From NCBI GenBank assembly GCA_001800315.1, contig MGVE01000001.1:1-64000 (forward strand): DNA of 64,000 bases, written 5' to 3'. The notes under the pieces are model-generated. The model was not told where the DNA came from. It did no database searches and saw only the letters and a program-made list of their open reading frames with translations. The position numbers and the translations under genes were made by a program. This document shows positions 52,498 to 62,191 of this stretch, one piece after another. The number at the start of each line of letters is the position of its first letter. The first letter of the stretch is position 1. Source of the stretch: Elusimicrobia bacterium RIFOXYA2_FULL_47_53 (GTDB lineage: Bacteria > Elusimicrobiota > Endomicrobiia > Endomicrobiales > XYA2-FULL-47-53).

Positions 52498-54188
52498 TTC
52501 CGGTTTGGCCTCAGTATTAGTTCAACAGATTCACCGCTCTTTATTTTTCCGCTTATTGAAATGATCCTGCATTCATCCAGAATTCCGTACTTTTTTGAAA
52601 AGAAAAATTTATTGTCTGTAATTTTGAAGCCCTGGTTTGTTAATATAAAATCAAAATTATCTTTAAACTTATCGGGTAATAGCCAGTTGCACTCGTATTC
52701 GTCGGCGGATCCCTTCAAAAAGACAGTGTCGCATATTTTGAGCGCTGCATTTTCTATTGTTATGCTTCTGTTTAATGAAACCGACCTGTCATAATAGTTT
52801 ATCCTGTATTTGAGTGAGTTCGCGCCTGATTCAACCAGCTTAAAATTTGACCTGAACCCGGTCGGCGTAAATAAGGCCCCCCGTTCAATGTCCGCGCAGG
52901 TATTGTTTATTATCGGAGTGTTATGGCCGCGAGAAGATATTTGTTTGGCCGCAAAAGGGTTTGATAGATCATAGCCATAAAGGCCCGGGTCAATGATATA
53001 TTCGTCTTTACCATTGAAAACTGAAATAGAGCCGTTGTCGTTATGGCCGTGACATTTAATGCCGTTTTTTGCCACGATTGTTACTTTAAAACCATCATTT
53101 TCAAGCAGCAGCCAATTAATGTTTCCTGATTTATTAATATTCACGGAATCGGTATAGTCCGGAAGCACTGGATTAATAAGGTTAAACCATTTTGAAACAG
53201 TAATTTTGTCCGATGTAAATGGATAACCTGCTGTCCATGAAGGCGCGCAGTCAGGCGATATGTCTCCTATAAATGGATAAAATCCGCCTGGGCCCTGCAG
53301 TGCTCTACAAACTTTAAGCATTTCCGCGATGTAAGGGGCCATAAAGCCGGCGAAAGTTTCATTCCCGCTTCTTACGGCCACATTGAAAACTTCAATGTAG
53401 TTTTTTGTCAGCAGTATCTGATAATTAGTTGAGTCCTCATTCAAAACCCCGTTAATAATCATGTCAGAAGTTTCTTTTTTCAGTATATACTCGCCTACCT
53501 TTACAGCTTTGTTATTTCCGAAAACAGTTCCTGCGACAAATAAAGCCCTCGCGTTATTTAAAATATGGTTGTTAGTGTATTTATTATGATATTCAAGTTC
53601 TGATAACAGGATGGAAAGCTGTTCGTTTACCGAGGCATATATTTTATCAAGCAGCTCGGATCTAATAAGATTTAAACTTTCAGCGATAATAGTGATATAC
53701 GACCAGGCAATAATTCGCTCCGATATAGTATATGCTCCGAAAGCGGAGTGTTTAAGTGCGGCCTTGTCAGTGTTAATCCAGCGTTCAATAAGCGAGAGAA
53801 TATCTTTTACGCGTCCGGTTGTTTTCTCTGATTCCAGAGAGAAGAGAGCCCAGTTAAATCTGTGCAAAGCCATAGAGTCTTCGGGGTCGTTGAAAGTAGC
53901 ATTGAAGTCAATATGTTCGTATTCCTGTTCCTGTGACGCAAGGGCTATTGATGGTTTTGGCGAGTCCTGGTTTTTATCAATAATTATCCAGTTTTGTATT
54001 TCAAAGCCTCTGTGCGAAATATTCTCGTGAGTTTTTTCAATAGCCTCAGAAACAAGTTTTAATAGCTTAGAATCAAATTTGCAGCGGAATAATTTAATAA
54101 ATTTAAAATTACGGCTGTAAACCGCAACATAAATTCTCAGAAGCAGAGACTGCCATAAAAAATCAAGTTTAATTAAAAATTTCATCAT
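52494..54188 (-). CDS. Heparinase II/III-like protein
   Basis: 564-residue protein with an alpha/alpha toroid (about 60-330) and a C-terminal beta-sandwich of the heparinase II/III family. Recognisable segments are YHNKYTNNHILNNARALFVA, CHGHNDNGSISVFNGKDEYI, IDPGLYGYD and SSRGHNTPIINN. The ATG at 54188, with AAGGG upstream, is chosen over one at 54227 that would overlap asnB by 59 bases. There is no evident cleavable signal peptide. Family members are polysaccharide lyases, but members in biosynthetic loci beside AsnB are common and may tailor the glycan. Confidence 0.8.
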   Translation of the reverse strand: MMKFLIKLDFLWQSLLLRIYVAVYSRNFKFIKLFRCKFDSKLLKLVSEAIEKTHENISHRGFEIQNWIIIDKNQDSPKPSIALASQEQEYEHIDFNATFNDPEDSMALHRFNWALFSLESEKTTGRVKDILSLIERWINTDKAALKHSAFGAYTISERIIAWSYITIIAESLNLIRSELLDKIYASVNEQLSILLSELEYHNKYTNNHILNNARALFVAGTVFGNNKAVKVGEYILKKETSDMIINGVLNEDSTNYQILLTKNYIEVFNVAVRSGNETFAGFMAPYIAEMLKVCRALQGPGGFYPFIGDISPDCAPSWTAGYPFTSDKITVSKWFNLINPVLPDYTDSVNINKSGNINWLLLENDGFKVTIVAKNGIKCHGHNDNGSISVFNGKDEYIIDPGLYGYDLSNPFAAKQISSRGHNTPIINNTCADIERGALFTPTGFRSNFKLVESGANSLKYRINYYDRSVSLNRSITIENAALKICDTVFLKGSADEYECNWLLPDKFKDNFDFILTNQGFKITDNKFFFSKKYGILDECRIISISGKIKSGESVELILRPNRK

Positions 54189-55959
54189 TGCTCTGCCCTT
54201 CAATAAAAAGCCTGAACCATATCTCAAGTACTATTATGTGCCAGTATTGCCAGCTATCCTTGATACCGAGCCTGGTTTTATAAGTAAAATGATTTATCAT
54301 ATCTTTTGATATCAGGTTGTTTTTAACAAGATAGCCGTTTTCCAGCATATAATCAAAATATAGATCCTTGTACTGATTAACCCACAGCCAGACCGGCGAG
54401 CCGAAGCCTTCTTTCTGCCTGTAAATAAGGTCCTTCGGTAAATACTTCTCCCCCAGTTTTTTCAAAAGATATTTACTAATCCTGTTTTTAAGCTTTATGG
54501 CAGATGGTATGTTTTGGCAAAGTTCAACTAACCTGTGGTCCAAATATGGGACCCTTGTCTCAAGCGAGGCAGCCATAGACATTTTATCAGTCAGGAAAAG
54601 AATATCATCCTGGAGGTATACGCTTAAGTCATTTAGCATCATAGCGTTTATCCTGTCTGTTCCGCTAAAGGCTGCGAACTTTTCTTCAAAAACCGATTTC
54701 ATTGATTTCGCCTTAAACCAGTTAAAAGTCCCTTTCCAATTAAAACCGGACGGGTTGGAGATAAGGTCAAAGTAACTTGAATATGGATTTTTGTCAAAAA
54801 GCAGCGATTTAAGCAATGATTTAAAGTACGAAATATTGCCGTATTGTGCGTATCCGCCGAGAAGCTCATCGCCGCCGGCACCGCTTAAAATAACCTTAAC
54901 TTTCTTAGAGGCAATATTGCTTAAAAGGTAAGTAGGGATAAACGCGGCGTCCGCAAACGGTTCTTCAAGATGAAAAATGAGTTTAGGCAAAAGAGCCGGA
55001 ATATCTATTTTGTCAACATCCTGTATAAACAGGTTTGCCGAGTATTTGCCCGAGACAGCTTCCGCGTATTTGCTCTCGTCAATTTTTCCCTTTACCGAAT
55101 TCCATTGCATATGAAAAGCGGATAGCTTATTCGGGGATTTTATGGCGGCTATCGCTGTTATAATGGAGCTGTCAACGCCTCCGCTCAAAAGTGAACCAAC
55201 TTCAACATCGCTCCTTAACTCAAGTCTTACGCTGTCATTAAGAATTTCGTCTAATTGGGAGATAATAGCATCTTCGTCGGGAGCAGCTACCTCGCGCAAA
55301 GATAAATCCCAGTATCTGTATGTGCTTATCCTGCCGTTGGACCAATGCAGGATCTTTCCTGACTCAAGCTTATAAATATTCTTAAACGGAGTGGATGGAG
55401 CCGGAATGTACATCAGTTCCAGGTAAGTGCTTATCGCGTCCATATCAGGTTCGCGTTGAATGCCCGAGGCAAGAATGGGTTTTATCTCTGAAGCATATAT
55501 CAGCCTGTTGCCAATAACCGAATAATAAAGCGGTTTAATTCCAAGCCTGTCGCGGACAAGGTAGATGGATTTATCCTTCCTGTCATAAATGGCTATGGCA
55601 TACATTCCGTTTAATTTTTTCGCAAAATCAGTGCCGTACAACGAAAAAAGGTGAGGTATGACTTCCACATCGCTGTTTGTCTTAAATTCAAAGCCTTTGG
55701 CGATTAATTCTTCTCTTAATTCTTTATAGTTATATATTTCGCCGTTGCAAAACGCTACTATAGTGCCGTCTTGCGAGAAAAAAGGCTGGTTGCCGTGCGC
55801 GATGTCAATGATACTGAGGCGCCGCATTCCCATGGATACGGAATCATCAAGAAAAAAACCCTCGCCGTCGGGGCCTCTGTGTACCAGCAAAGAGGCCATT
55901 TTCTTAATCAGGGCTTTGGGGTCAATAAATCCATCGGTAAAACCGAATATTCCGCACAT
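54169..55959 (-). CDS. Asparagine synthetase-like amidotransferase (AsnB family)
   Basis: 596-residue glutamine-hydrolysing synthetase. Cys2 starts the N-terminal nucleophile domain (MCGIFGF), with RLSIIDIAHGNQPF and CNGEIYNYKELREEL. The ATP-pyrophosphatase SGGVDSS lies at residues 259-265, and VILSGAGGDELLGGY follows. In polysaccharide loci such proteins usually amidate a uronic acid or other carboxyl rather than make asparagine; that role here is inference from context. It starts 13 bases after a GT2 gene. Confidence 0.9.
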   Translation of the reverse strand: MCGIFGFTDGFIDPKALIKKMASLLVHRGPDGEGFFLDDSVSMGMRRLSIIDIAHGNQPFFSQDGTIVAFCNGEIYNYKELREELIAKGFEFKTNSDVEVIPHLFSLYGTDFAKKLNGMYAIAIYDRKDKSIYLVRDRLGIKPLYYSVIGNRLIYASEIKPILASGIQREPDMDAISTYLELMYIPAPSTPFKNIYKLESGKILHWSNGRISTYRYWDLSLREVAAPDEDAIISQLDEILNDSVRLELRSDVEVGSLLSGGVDSSIITAIAAIKSPNKLSAFHMQWNSVKGKIDESKYAEAVSGKYSANLFIQDVDKIDIPALLPKLIFHLEEPFADAAFIPTYLLSNIASKKVKVILSGAGGDELLGGYAQYGNISYFKSLLKSLLFDKNPYSSYFDLISNPSGFNWKGTFNWFKAKSMKSVFEEKFAAFSGTDRINAMMLNDLSVYLQDDILFLTDKMSMAASLETRVPYLDHRLVELCQNIPSAIKLKNRISKYLLKKLGEKYLPKDLIYRQKEGFGSPVWLWVNQYKDLYFDYMLENGYLVKNNLISKDMINHFTYKTRLGIKDSWQYWHIIVLEIWFRLFIEGQSNDEIFN

Positions 55960-55972
55960 TTAGAGGATCCAA

Positions 55973-56809
55973 TTATTTTGAAGCGCCAAGCCTGTTATGC
56001 ATATGTTTTGGCAGGTAGTTAAGAATATCTTTAGAAATGGCAAGCGTAGACAAAAAGAAAAAAGTCAGATAAAAAGATAACTGCTTCCTTATATACATAG
56101 AGGCCGGAACATAGTGGCTGTATTTTTTCATTACAAAATTCCACTTTTTCAGCGTTTCAAAAATTCCAAAAGAAATATTTGTGGAATGCAGTAGATAATA
56201 AGCCAGCGGTTCTTCAATATATCCGATGTTCTCGCGATAGGCCACAGCAAGCCAAAGGTCGTAATCTTCCATTGCCCTGAGCTTTCGCTCCTCATCAAAG
56301 AAGTAAATGCTGCCGTTTATTCCGTTTCTCATCATAACCGTCATGCAGGGAATTATGTTGTAAGACATATACAGCTTATTGAAAATCCTTCCAGAAAGCA
56401 TTTTAACAGGGCTAATCCCTGTTACTTTGCCGTCTTTTTTTATATAGCATTTTGAATAAATCAAGAATATTTCGGGATGGGAATTCAGGTATCCAACCTG
56501 TTTCTCAAGTTTCTCCGGAACCCAGATATCATCTGAGTCCAAAAAAGCAATAAATTCCCCCCTGGCCTTAAAAAGACCCCTGTTGCGAGCTACAGCCGGA
56601 AGGCCGCTGTTTTCAAACCAGAAATATTTTATCCGCGGATCGTTTATCTGCTTAACTGCTTCGGCAGTATTATCAGTAGAACCGTCATCAATTATTATTA
56701 TTTCAAAATTCTGATATGTCTGGTTGAGAACGGAATCAATAGTATTAACAATTCGCTCTTCCCTGTTATAAGTAGGAATTATTACGCTAACCAATCCTTT
56801 GTTTAGCAT
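55973..56809 (-). CDS. GT2-family glycosyltransferase
   Basis: 278-residue GT-A enzyme. It has VSVIIPTYNREERIVNTIDS near the start, IIDDGSTDNT, and the metal site LDSDDIW. The C-terminal part is helical with weakly hydrophobic segments. The start is the ATG sharing its A with the methyltransferase stop (TGATG); a TTG one codon upstream is also in frame. Donor unknown. Confidence 0.9.
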   Translation of the reverse strand: MLNKGLVSVIIPTYNREERIVNTIDSVLNQTYQNFEIIIIDDGSTDNTAEAVKQINDPRIKYFWFENSGLPAVARNRGLFKARGEFIAFLDSDDIWVPEKLEKQVGYLNSHPEIFLIYSKCYIKKDGKVTGISPVKMLSGRIFNKLYMSYNIIPCMTVMMRNGINGSIYFFDEERKLRAMEDYDLWLAVAYRENIGYIEEPLAYYLLHSTNISFGIFETLKKWNFVMKKYSHYVPASMYIRKQLSFYLTFFFLSTLAISKDILNYLPKHMHNRLGASK

Positions 56810-57624
56810 CAATTTTTATCCTCGGAAGGTTTGGAACAGATGAAATGAGTAAGATATAAGCCATTTTTTTCTTTTTTATGTGTTAATAATTTGGTATTTA
56901 TTTTCTTTTCAAATATTAACCCGGAAGAAAGAATGGCGTTTTCCCAATACCATTGAGGATAATAAATATCACCGAGCGCGAAGTCATACTTATATCCAGA
57001 AGAAGAAATATGCGGCGAATTCTTTTTGTATTTCTTAATTAATGAGTCTTTTAAAATTATTGCAAATGCCTTTATAAGAATATATATATATCTGAGGTAT
57101 GACGGTGGAGTTTCGTTTAATATAAATAGTGTTCCGGATGGTTTGAGCACTCTTTTAATTTCCTTGAGGGTGTCGTGCAGGTTGTCTGCATGATGAAGAG
57201 ATGAACTTACAAAAATCGCGTCAAGCGAATTATCATTAAAAAAAAGTGGCACAAACAGGCCTTCAATGCACTCTACCTTGTTAATATTACCGCCCATAAG
57301 TTTTGTCAGTTCAGGAACCATGTTTGCAAGAAAATATTTGCTTGAGTCAAGAATGAATATTTTTTCTATGTACGGTTTGGTAGATAGAAAAGCTGAAAGC
57401 CATCCGGGTCCTCCGGCAAGATCCAATACTTTTGCTCCAGGCTTCAAATAAGCAGAATAATCAATAAACTTTGTCGCATCAAGGTAATTCCAAAGAGTAG
57501 TAATACCGCGGAAGTATTCTTTAGGGTCTTTGAAAAATTTATCCGTTTCAGGATAGTGAGTTTCCATGGATTTGTCAAATTGCGAAACTATGAGTTCAGT
57601 CTGTTTGGTTAGCCAACTTTGCAT
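56809..57624 (-). CDS. Class I SAM-dependent methyltransferase
   Basis: 271-residue methyltransferase of the Methyltransf_11 type. Motif I is VLDLAGGPGWLSAFLS (about 71-86), then SLDAIFVSSSLHHADNLHDT and LKEIKRVLKPSGTLFILNET. The N-terminal ~65 residues include MQSWLTKQTELIV, which resembles the start of the small ORF at 59696-59839. It probably methylates a sugar or lipid intermediate. It follows the dTDP-sugar epimerase by eight bases. Confidence 0.87.
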   Translation of the reverse strand: MQSWLTKQTELIVSQFDKSMETHYPETDKFFKDPKEYFRGITTLWNYLDATKFIDYSAYLKPGAKVLDLAGGPGWLSAFLSTKPYIEKIFILDSSKYFLANMVPELTKLMGGNINKVECIEGLFVPLFFNDNSLDAIFVSSSLHHADNLHDTLKEIKRVLKPSGTLFILNETPPSYLRYIYILIKAFAIILKDSLIKKYKKNSPHISSSGYKYDFALGDIYYPQWYWENAILSSGLIFEKKINTKLLTHKKEKNGLYLTHFICSKPSEDKN

Positions 57625-57632
57625 TTGTAATC

Positions 57633-58760
57633 CTATTTGTATAGATTTTTTTGCTTCATTTCTTCAAGAGATCGCTTGTATGAATCGTCGGATTTTACTT
57701 CCTGGGTATTTACCCAGTCCGTAAAACATTTTATGCCATTCTTAAAATCATACCTCGGAGTAAATCCAATAGCTTCCTTTGCCCTTGAAATATCGGCGAA
57801 ATTGTGCCTAATATCGCCAATCCTGTATTTGCCGTTAACGGACAGTTTTGAAGAGGAGCCATACAACATTTTTAGAGTATTTGCTACATCAATTACACTG
57901 GTTGAAACTCCTGACCCAATGTTTAATATTTGATTGTTGGCTTTTTCATTAAGCAGCGAGGCGGCGGTTGCATCTGCTACATCTTCAATAAATACAAAAT
58001 CCCTGGATTCCTGACCGTCTTCAAATATCTCAATATTTTTTCCTGCTCTTAACAAGTTTGAGAAAATGGATAATATGCCAGTGTAGGGATTATTAAGAGA
58101 CTGTCCAGGGCCATATACATTCTGATATCTTAAGGCCACTGGGGCAATTCCAATATTAGGACACATTGTCATTACAATGGACTCCTGAAAATGTTTGGTT
58201 ATACCATAAAATGATGAAGGGTGTATCAGTGAGTCCTCGGTAGTTGCCTCCACATTACAATTAGTGGCACAAAATGGACACTTTACTTCAAAATCTCCTT
58301 TTGACATGTCTTTATCAAGCCTGGCATTAGGATAAACTGCCCCGTGCTGGTTGCATGTATATTTTCCCTCGCCATAGATCGCTCTTGAGGAAGCCACAAG
58401 AAATTTCTTTATTTTATGTTTATTATTGCTCAAAATATCAAGCATTAAGGATGTTGCAGTAATATTCACTTTGTTATAAAGTTCTATTTCATACATTGAC
58501 TGGCCCGTACCGGTTTCAGCGGCAAGATGTATAACCGCATCGGCAGACAGTAAAAGAGGCTCTATTACCGCTCTATCTGAAATATCACCTTTTATAAAAT
58601 TTACCATAGGGTTCATGAAATCAAACGGTTTGGCGTCGGGGCCGTGTATTTTTTCCGTAAGTGGGTCTACAATAGTAATAGAATTAACAGAGCTTTCAAT
58701 TAGTTTTTTTGTGACTGCTCTTCCTATAAAACCCATTCCGCCAGTTATCAGTACTTTCAT
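57633..58760 (-). CDS. dTDP-L-rhamnose 4-epimerase-like SDR with Cys-rich insertion
   Basis: 375-residue extended SDR. The NAD loop ITGGMGFIGRAVTK is at residues 5-18, catalytic YGITK at 185-189, and RYQNVYGPGQSL follows. A Cys/His-rich insertion lies between the active-site Ser and Tyr: Cys136, His139, Cys161, Cys164 and Cys168, which could bind zinc. I know this insertion from the dTDP-L-rhamnose/6-deoxy-talose 4-epimerase group, so the locus may handle 6-deoxyhexoses. No rmlABCD genes are visible in the window. Confidence 0.8.
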   Translation of the reverse strand: MKVLITGGMGFIGRAVTKKLIESSVNSITIVDPLTEKIHGPDAKPFDFMNPMVNFIKGDISDRAVIEPLLLSADAVIHLAAETGTGQSMYEIELYNKVNITATSLMLDILSNNKHKIKKFLVASSRAIYGEGKYTCNQHGAVYPNARLDKDMSKGDFEVKCPFCATNCNVEATTEDSLIHPSSFYGITKHFQESIVMTMCPNIGIAPVALRYQNVYGPGQSLNNPYTGILSIFSNLLRAGKNIEIFEDGQESRDFVFIEDVADATAASLLNEKANNQILNIGSGVSTSVIDVANTLKMLYGSSSKLSVNGKYRIGDIRHNFADISRAKEAIGFTPRYDFKNGIKCFTDWVNTQEVKSDDSYKRSLEEMKQKNLYK

Positions 58761-58769
58761 AATATTCCC

Positions 58770-59699
58770 CTATTTAAAATTTTCCTTTAAAATACCCATA
58801 TTTCCTTTTAAAATGTCCCTTAGCACGGCTCTTGAAGCCTGCTTAAGGCCTGCATTAGGGCTGAAGGTGGTTTTTATGATATGCCAAAAGAGTTTAATCA
58901 AGTGATTCCCTAAAACAAAATACTTCGCGACAGGTTTGTCGCATAATTTGTTGTAGAAATAGAAAATGTTCCTGAACATCAGATAGTACTGAAAATATGT
59001 AGAATGCTGTTTGCTTGTAGTTATGTTGCATTTATGATAAATAGAAGATGCCGGTTCATAAATTATCCTGTGGCCCATCTTGGAAGCTCTTAAAGTGAAG
59101 TCGGCGTCATCAAAATACATAAAATACTTTTCATCCATAATGCCAATATGCTTAAATACCGCTATTGGTACAAGAAGACAACAGGTGGAAGCTACCTTTA
59201 TATCTGCTCTGATGTTGTATTCAGGGGCATCTATTGGATAATACTTATAATCTATGGGTCTTGTTGTCCACCAGTCAAATTCTTTGCCTACCCATTGATC
59301 CAGGCGTTTTTTGTCAAAATAACAGATTATTTTTGGCACTGCAAGCGCATTTTCATTATTAATTGATACATTTACAAGTTTTTCAAGAAAATCTTTTTCA
59401 ACGACTGTGTCGTTATTAAGAAAAAGAACATAATCAAGGTTGTTAGCTGTGGAATAGTTAATTCCCGCGTTATTTCCGCCAGTCACTCCAAGGTTAACCG
59501 GAAGCGGAATATAGACTATTTTGTCCTTAAATAGCTCAGAAATCTTTCTTCCGGAGCCGTCTTTTGACCCGTTGTCAACGAAGATAATGGTGTAATTAGG
59601 ATAATCTATTGAAAGCAGCGAATCTATGCATTCTTTGGATATATCCAAACCATTGTAATTAACGACAACTATTCCGACTGAAGAGTATATATTATTCAT
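58770..59699 (-). CDS. GT2 rhamnosyltransferase-like glycosyltransferase
   Basis: 309-residue GT-A enzyme of the WbbL type. It has VGIVVVNYNGLDISKECIDS (residues 8-27), FVDNGSKDGSG, the LNNDTVVE metal site, and GIMDEKYFMYFDDADFTLRA. The ATG overlaps the stop of a 47-codon ORF (ATGA). It is nine bases upstream of the epimerase gene, and a deoxysugar donor made by that enzyme is plausible. Confidence 0.9.
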   Translation of the reverse strand: MNNIYSSVGIVVVNYNGLDISKECIDSLLSIDYPNYTIIFVDNGSKDGSGRKISELFKDKIVYIPLPVNLGVTGGNNAGINYSTANNLDYVLFLNNDTVVEKDFLEKLVNVSINNENALAVPKIICYFDKKRLDQWVGKEFDWWTTRPIDYKYYPIDAPEYNIRADIKVASTCCLLVPIAVFKHIGIMDEKYFMYFDDADFTLRASKMGHRIIYEPASSIYHKCNITTSKQHSTYFQYYLMFRNIFYFYNKLCDKPVAKYFVLGNHLIKLFWHIIKTTFSPNAGLKQASRAVLRDILKGNMGILKENFK

Positions 59700-59839
59700 T
59701 GTATTGATTTATTTTCCGAAACTTGCATGCAAACCATGTATCGGACTGCGGAGGATATTTTCAAGAAATCATGAGAACAGTCTTTCAAAGCTTCTGTGTA
59801 AACAATAAACTCTGTCTGTTTTGAAAGCCAATTCCGCAT
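59696..59839 (-). pseudogene. 47-codon ORF, probable remnant of a methyltransferase gene
   Basis: A 47-residue frame starting MRNWLSKQTEFIV, two bases after the carbamoyltransferase stop and overlapping the GT2 start by ATGA. Its first 13 residues match nine of those opening the methyltransferase at 56809-57624 (MQSWLTKQTELIV); the DNA over the first ~40 bases also looks alike. After that the similarity fades and there is no methyltransferase domain. It may be a truncated gene copy kept in the operon, or a small coupled peptide. The reading was checked codon by codon. Confidence 0.5.
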
Positions 59840-59841
59840 AG

Positions 59842-61620
59842 TTATTTCTTTACCTTTTTTAAAAGATAGTTACCTATACCAAGAGCGTCTATATCGGTTG
59901 ATAAAAAGCATTTTATCGCGTCCTCTGGAGTTTCTACTATCGGTTGGCCTGCCACATTGAATGATGTGTCAAGCAGCATTGGTATTCCTGTTCTCTTTTC
60001 AAAAGCCTTTATCAGGTTATAGTATCTCTCATTCACATCCTTAGAAACCGTCTGCACCCTTGCCGTGTTATCAACATGGGTTATGGCAGGCACGAGCTCG
60101 CCCTTGCCGGGCCTTACAAGCGGCGCCAGCAGCATAAATGGAGACGGCACATCCAAGGTGAAGAATTCATTTGCCCTTTCTTCAAGAACCGAAGGAGTAA
60201 ATGGCCTGAAAGACTCGCGGAACTTTACCCTTGAATTTAATATATCTTTCATATCCTTGCGGCGCGGGTCAGCGAGAATGCTTCGGTTACCCAGTGCTCG
60301 CGGACCGAACTCGCTTCTGCCCTGATACCAGCTTGTGATATGGGCGTCAACAATCAATGAGGCCATATCTTCATAGAGCATATTCATATCGCTATACTCT
60401 TTCACCTCAAGCGAAGGTGAGGTAAATTTGTCTATGGCCTTTTTAATATCGGCATCTGAATATTGCATGCCCATATAGTCATTCGTTGAAATGTATATTC
60501 TTTTATTGCCGGCAGCGACATTATAGGCATAAAGCGCCTGCCCTACGCAAAGCCCGTTATCGCCGCAATTTGGGTAAACAAATACATTTTTGAACTTTGA
60601 CTTGGCAAATACCTTGTAGTTCGCTACACAGTTAAGGCCTACGCCGCCGGCTATACACAAATTTTCAGAACCCGTTTCCCTGTAAAGCCAATCGGCAAGG
60701 TAGCTCATAACATCTTCAATTATGCGCTGGCCCATATACGCCAGATCCTTATACTCATCAGTGAATTCGCCCTTTGGGGCCCTGGGTTTAACCGTATCAA
60801 GATAGTTGGAGAGCTTGCCGAAGGTATATAAATAGCCGTCGTCTTTAAAACCGTTCTTTACAAACCTGGCTATATCCCTGAGATTAAAGGAGCCATCCTT
60901 GTATCTAATTTGATCCATATATTTGTCGTATAGCCTCGGTGTCCCGTACGGCGCCAAACCCATAGTTTTGCCGTCTTCGTTTGTCTTAAATCCGCAGAGT
61001 TTAGTTATATGGGCATATAGGCTGCCAAGACTTGAGAGTGCCGAAAGCTCTTTAAGTACTTTAATTGAATTTCCCCTGCCGTGCGCGAGGCAGCCGGAAA
61101 GCGGGTCTCCGTTCGTGCGTTTAAGCGGAAGGCCCTGTCCGTCTACGATAAGTATAGCCGCTTCTTCAAACGGGGATGGCAGGAAGGCCTGGCAGGCGTG
61201 AGCAAAATGGTGCTCCGGCACGATAAACTCTATGTTCGGGTTGATACTCCTGAAATATTTCTCAACAGAATTGATATATCGGAACCCGTAAGCAACGCAG
61301 TCAACATCTTTAATAGTCTTGCCTGCCGCGGAAAGCACATGGTCAATTAATTCGCTGAAACCGGCAACTTTAAAAAAATCAATTTCCTGCGGGTCGTTAA
61401 CAAGGTCAAAGGGCAGGTCAATATTATATTTATAGTGCTGCGGCTCCGCGTTCCAGCCAAGCAGTTTCAGGTCAGTCCTGGTTAGCGGAAGCATTATGTC
61501 ATATTTTTTGCGCGTTATGCGCTCTAAAGTATTGGCAGAAAGCACCTGCCCATTGACACAAACGCAGGCCCCTACGCCGTGCCCGCTGGTTGAGATGCCG
61601 AGTATACAGTTTTTAGACAT
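59842..61620 (-). CDS. NodU/CmcH-type carbamoyltransferase
   Basis: 592-residue O-carbamoyltransferase using carbamoyl phosphate. The N-terminal actin-like domain begins CILGISTSGHGVGACVCVNG, with the metal-binding HHFAHA at residues 137-142 and ILIVDGQGLPL. The C-terminal YrdC-like part has the GPRALGNRSILADPR segment and DTSFNVAGQPIVETPEDA. The ATG at 61620 overlaps the acetyltransferase stop by eight bases; one at 61644 is also in frame. It probably adds a carbamate to a sugar hydroxyl of the surface glycan, as NodU does on Nod factors. Substrate is inference. Confidence 0.9.
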   Translation of the reverse strand: MSKNCILGISTSGHGVGACVCVNGQVLSANTLERITRKKYDIMLPLTRTDLKLLGWNAEPQHYKYNIDLPFDLVNDPQEIDFFKVAGFSELIDHVLSAAGKTIKDVDCVAYGFRYINSVEKYFRSINPNIEFIVPEHHFAHACQAFLPSPFEEAAILIVDGQGLPLKRTNGDPLSGCLAHGRGNSIKVLKELSALSSLGSLYAHITKLCGFKTNEDGKTMGLAPYGTPRLYDKYMDQIRYKDGSFNLRDIARFVKNGFKDDGYLYTFGKLSNYLDTVKPRAPKGEFTDEYKDLAYMGQRIIEDVMSYLADWLYRETGSENLCIAGGVGLNCVANYKVFAKSKFKNVFVYPNCGDNGLCVGQALYAYNVAAGNKRIYISTNDYMGMQYSDADIKKAIDKFTSPSLEVKEYSDMNMLYEDMASLIVDAHITSWYQGRSEFGPRALGNRSILADPRRKDMKDILNSRVKFRESFRPFTPSVLEERANEFFTLDVPSPFMLLAPLVRPGKGELVPAITHVDNTARVQTVSKDVNERYYNLIKAFEKRTGIPMLLDTSFNVAGQPIVETPEDAIKCFLSTDIDALGIGNYLLKKVKK

Positions 61621-62191
61621 TATCCCAAACCTTTGTTGAAGCATTATATCTTTTAATGACTTTTGCGGGGCTGCCGACAGCTACACAAAAGTCGGGTATA
61701 TCTCGTGTGACAACAGAGTTTGCGCCGATTACCGAGTTTTTGCCTACTTTGGCTCCTATTATACAGACATTTTCACCAAGCCAAGCCCCGTCGCCGATTA
61801 TAACCTCGGATTTGAATTTAATTGGCTGATGCATTACCGGTTTAGTTATATCTTCAAAGCTGTGCAGATTGTCCGATATGTAAACGCGGTTTGCCGTTAG
61901 GACATTGTTTCCAATAATAACTTTTCTTACCGCGGCTATATGGTTAAAATCACCTATTGCGCAGCCCGGTCCGATAGATAGCTCGGGGTCATAATTGTCA
62001 ATTTTCCAGGCTATCAGCCAGGAATAGCTCTGGATAGTAGCGCCGGTTCCGATAGACATATATTTTGCGCCGTTTAATCGCAAAGGTTTTATTATATTTG
62101 CCTTAAAAGCCAAATGTTTGAATTTCCAGCAATTGGATATATAAAACAATGCGGCTTTTATCGTAAAAATCAGGTATTTGATTTTATTCAT
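61613..62191 (-). CDS. Hexapeptide-repeat acetyltransferase
   Basis: 192-residue left-handed beta-helix acyltransferase of the WcaF/maltose-acetyltransferase type. Hexapeptide turns begin about residue 70 ([33 protein letters not shown]), with DNLHSFED giving the catalytic His region and [20 protein letters not shown] further on. The ATG at 62191 overlaps the preceding stop (ATGA); an ATG at 62206 lies upstream. It probably O-acetylates a sugar. Confidence 0.88.
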   Translation of the reverse strand: MNKIKYLIFTIKAALFYISNCWKFKHLAFKANIIKPLRLNGAKYMSIGTGATIQSYSWLIAWKIDNYDPELSIGPGCAIGDFNHIAAVRKVIIGNNVLTANRVYISDNLHSFEDITKPVMHQPIKFKSEVIIGDGAWLGENVCIIGAKVGKNSVIGANSVVTRDIPDFCVAVGSPAKVIKRYNASTKVWDNV

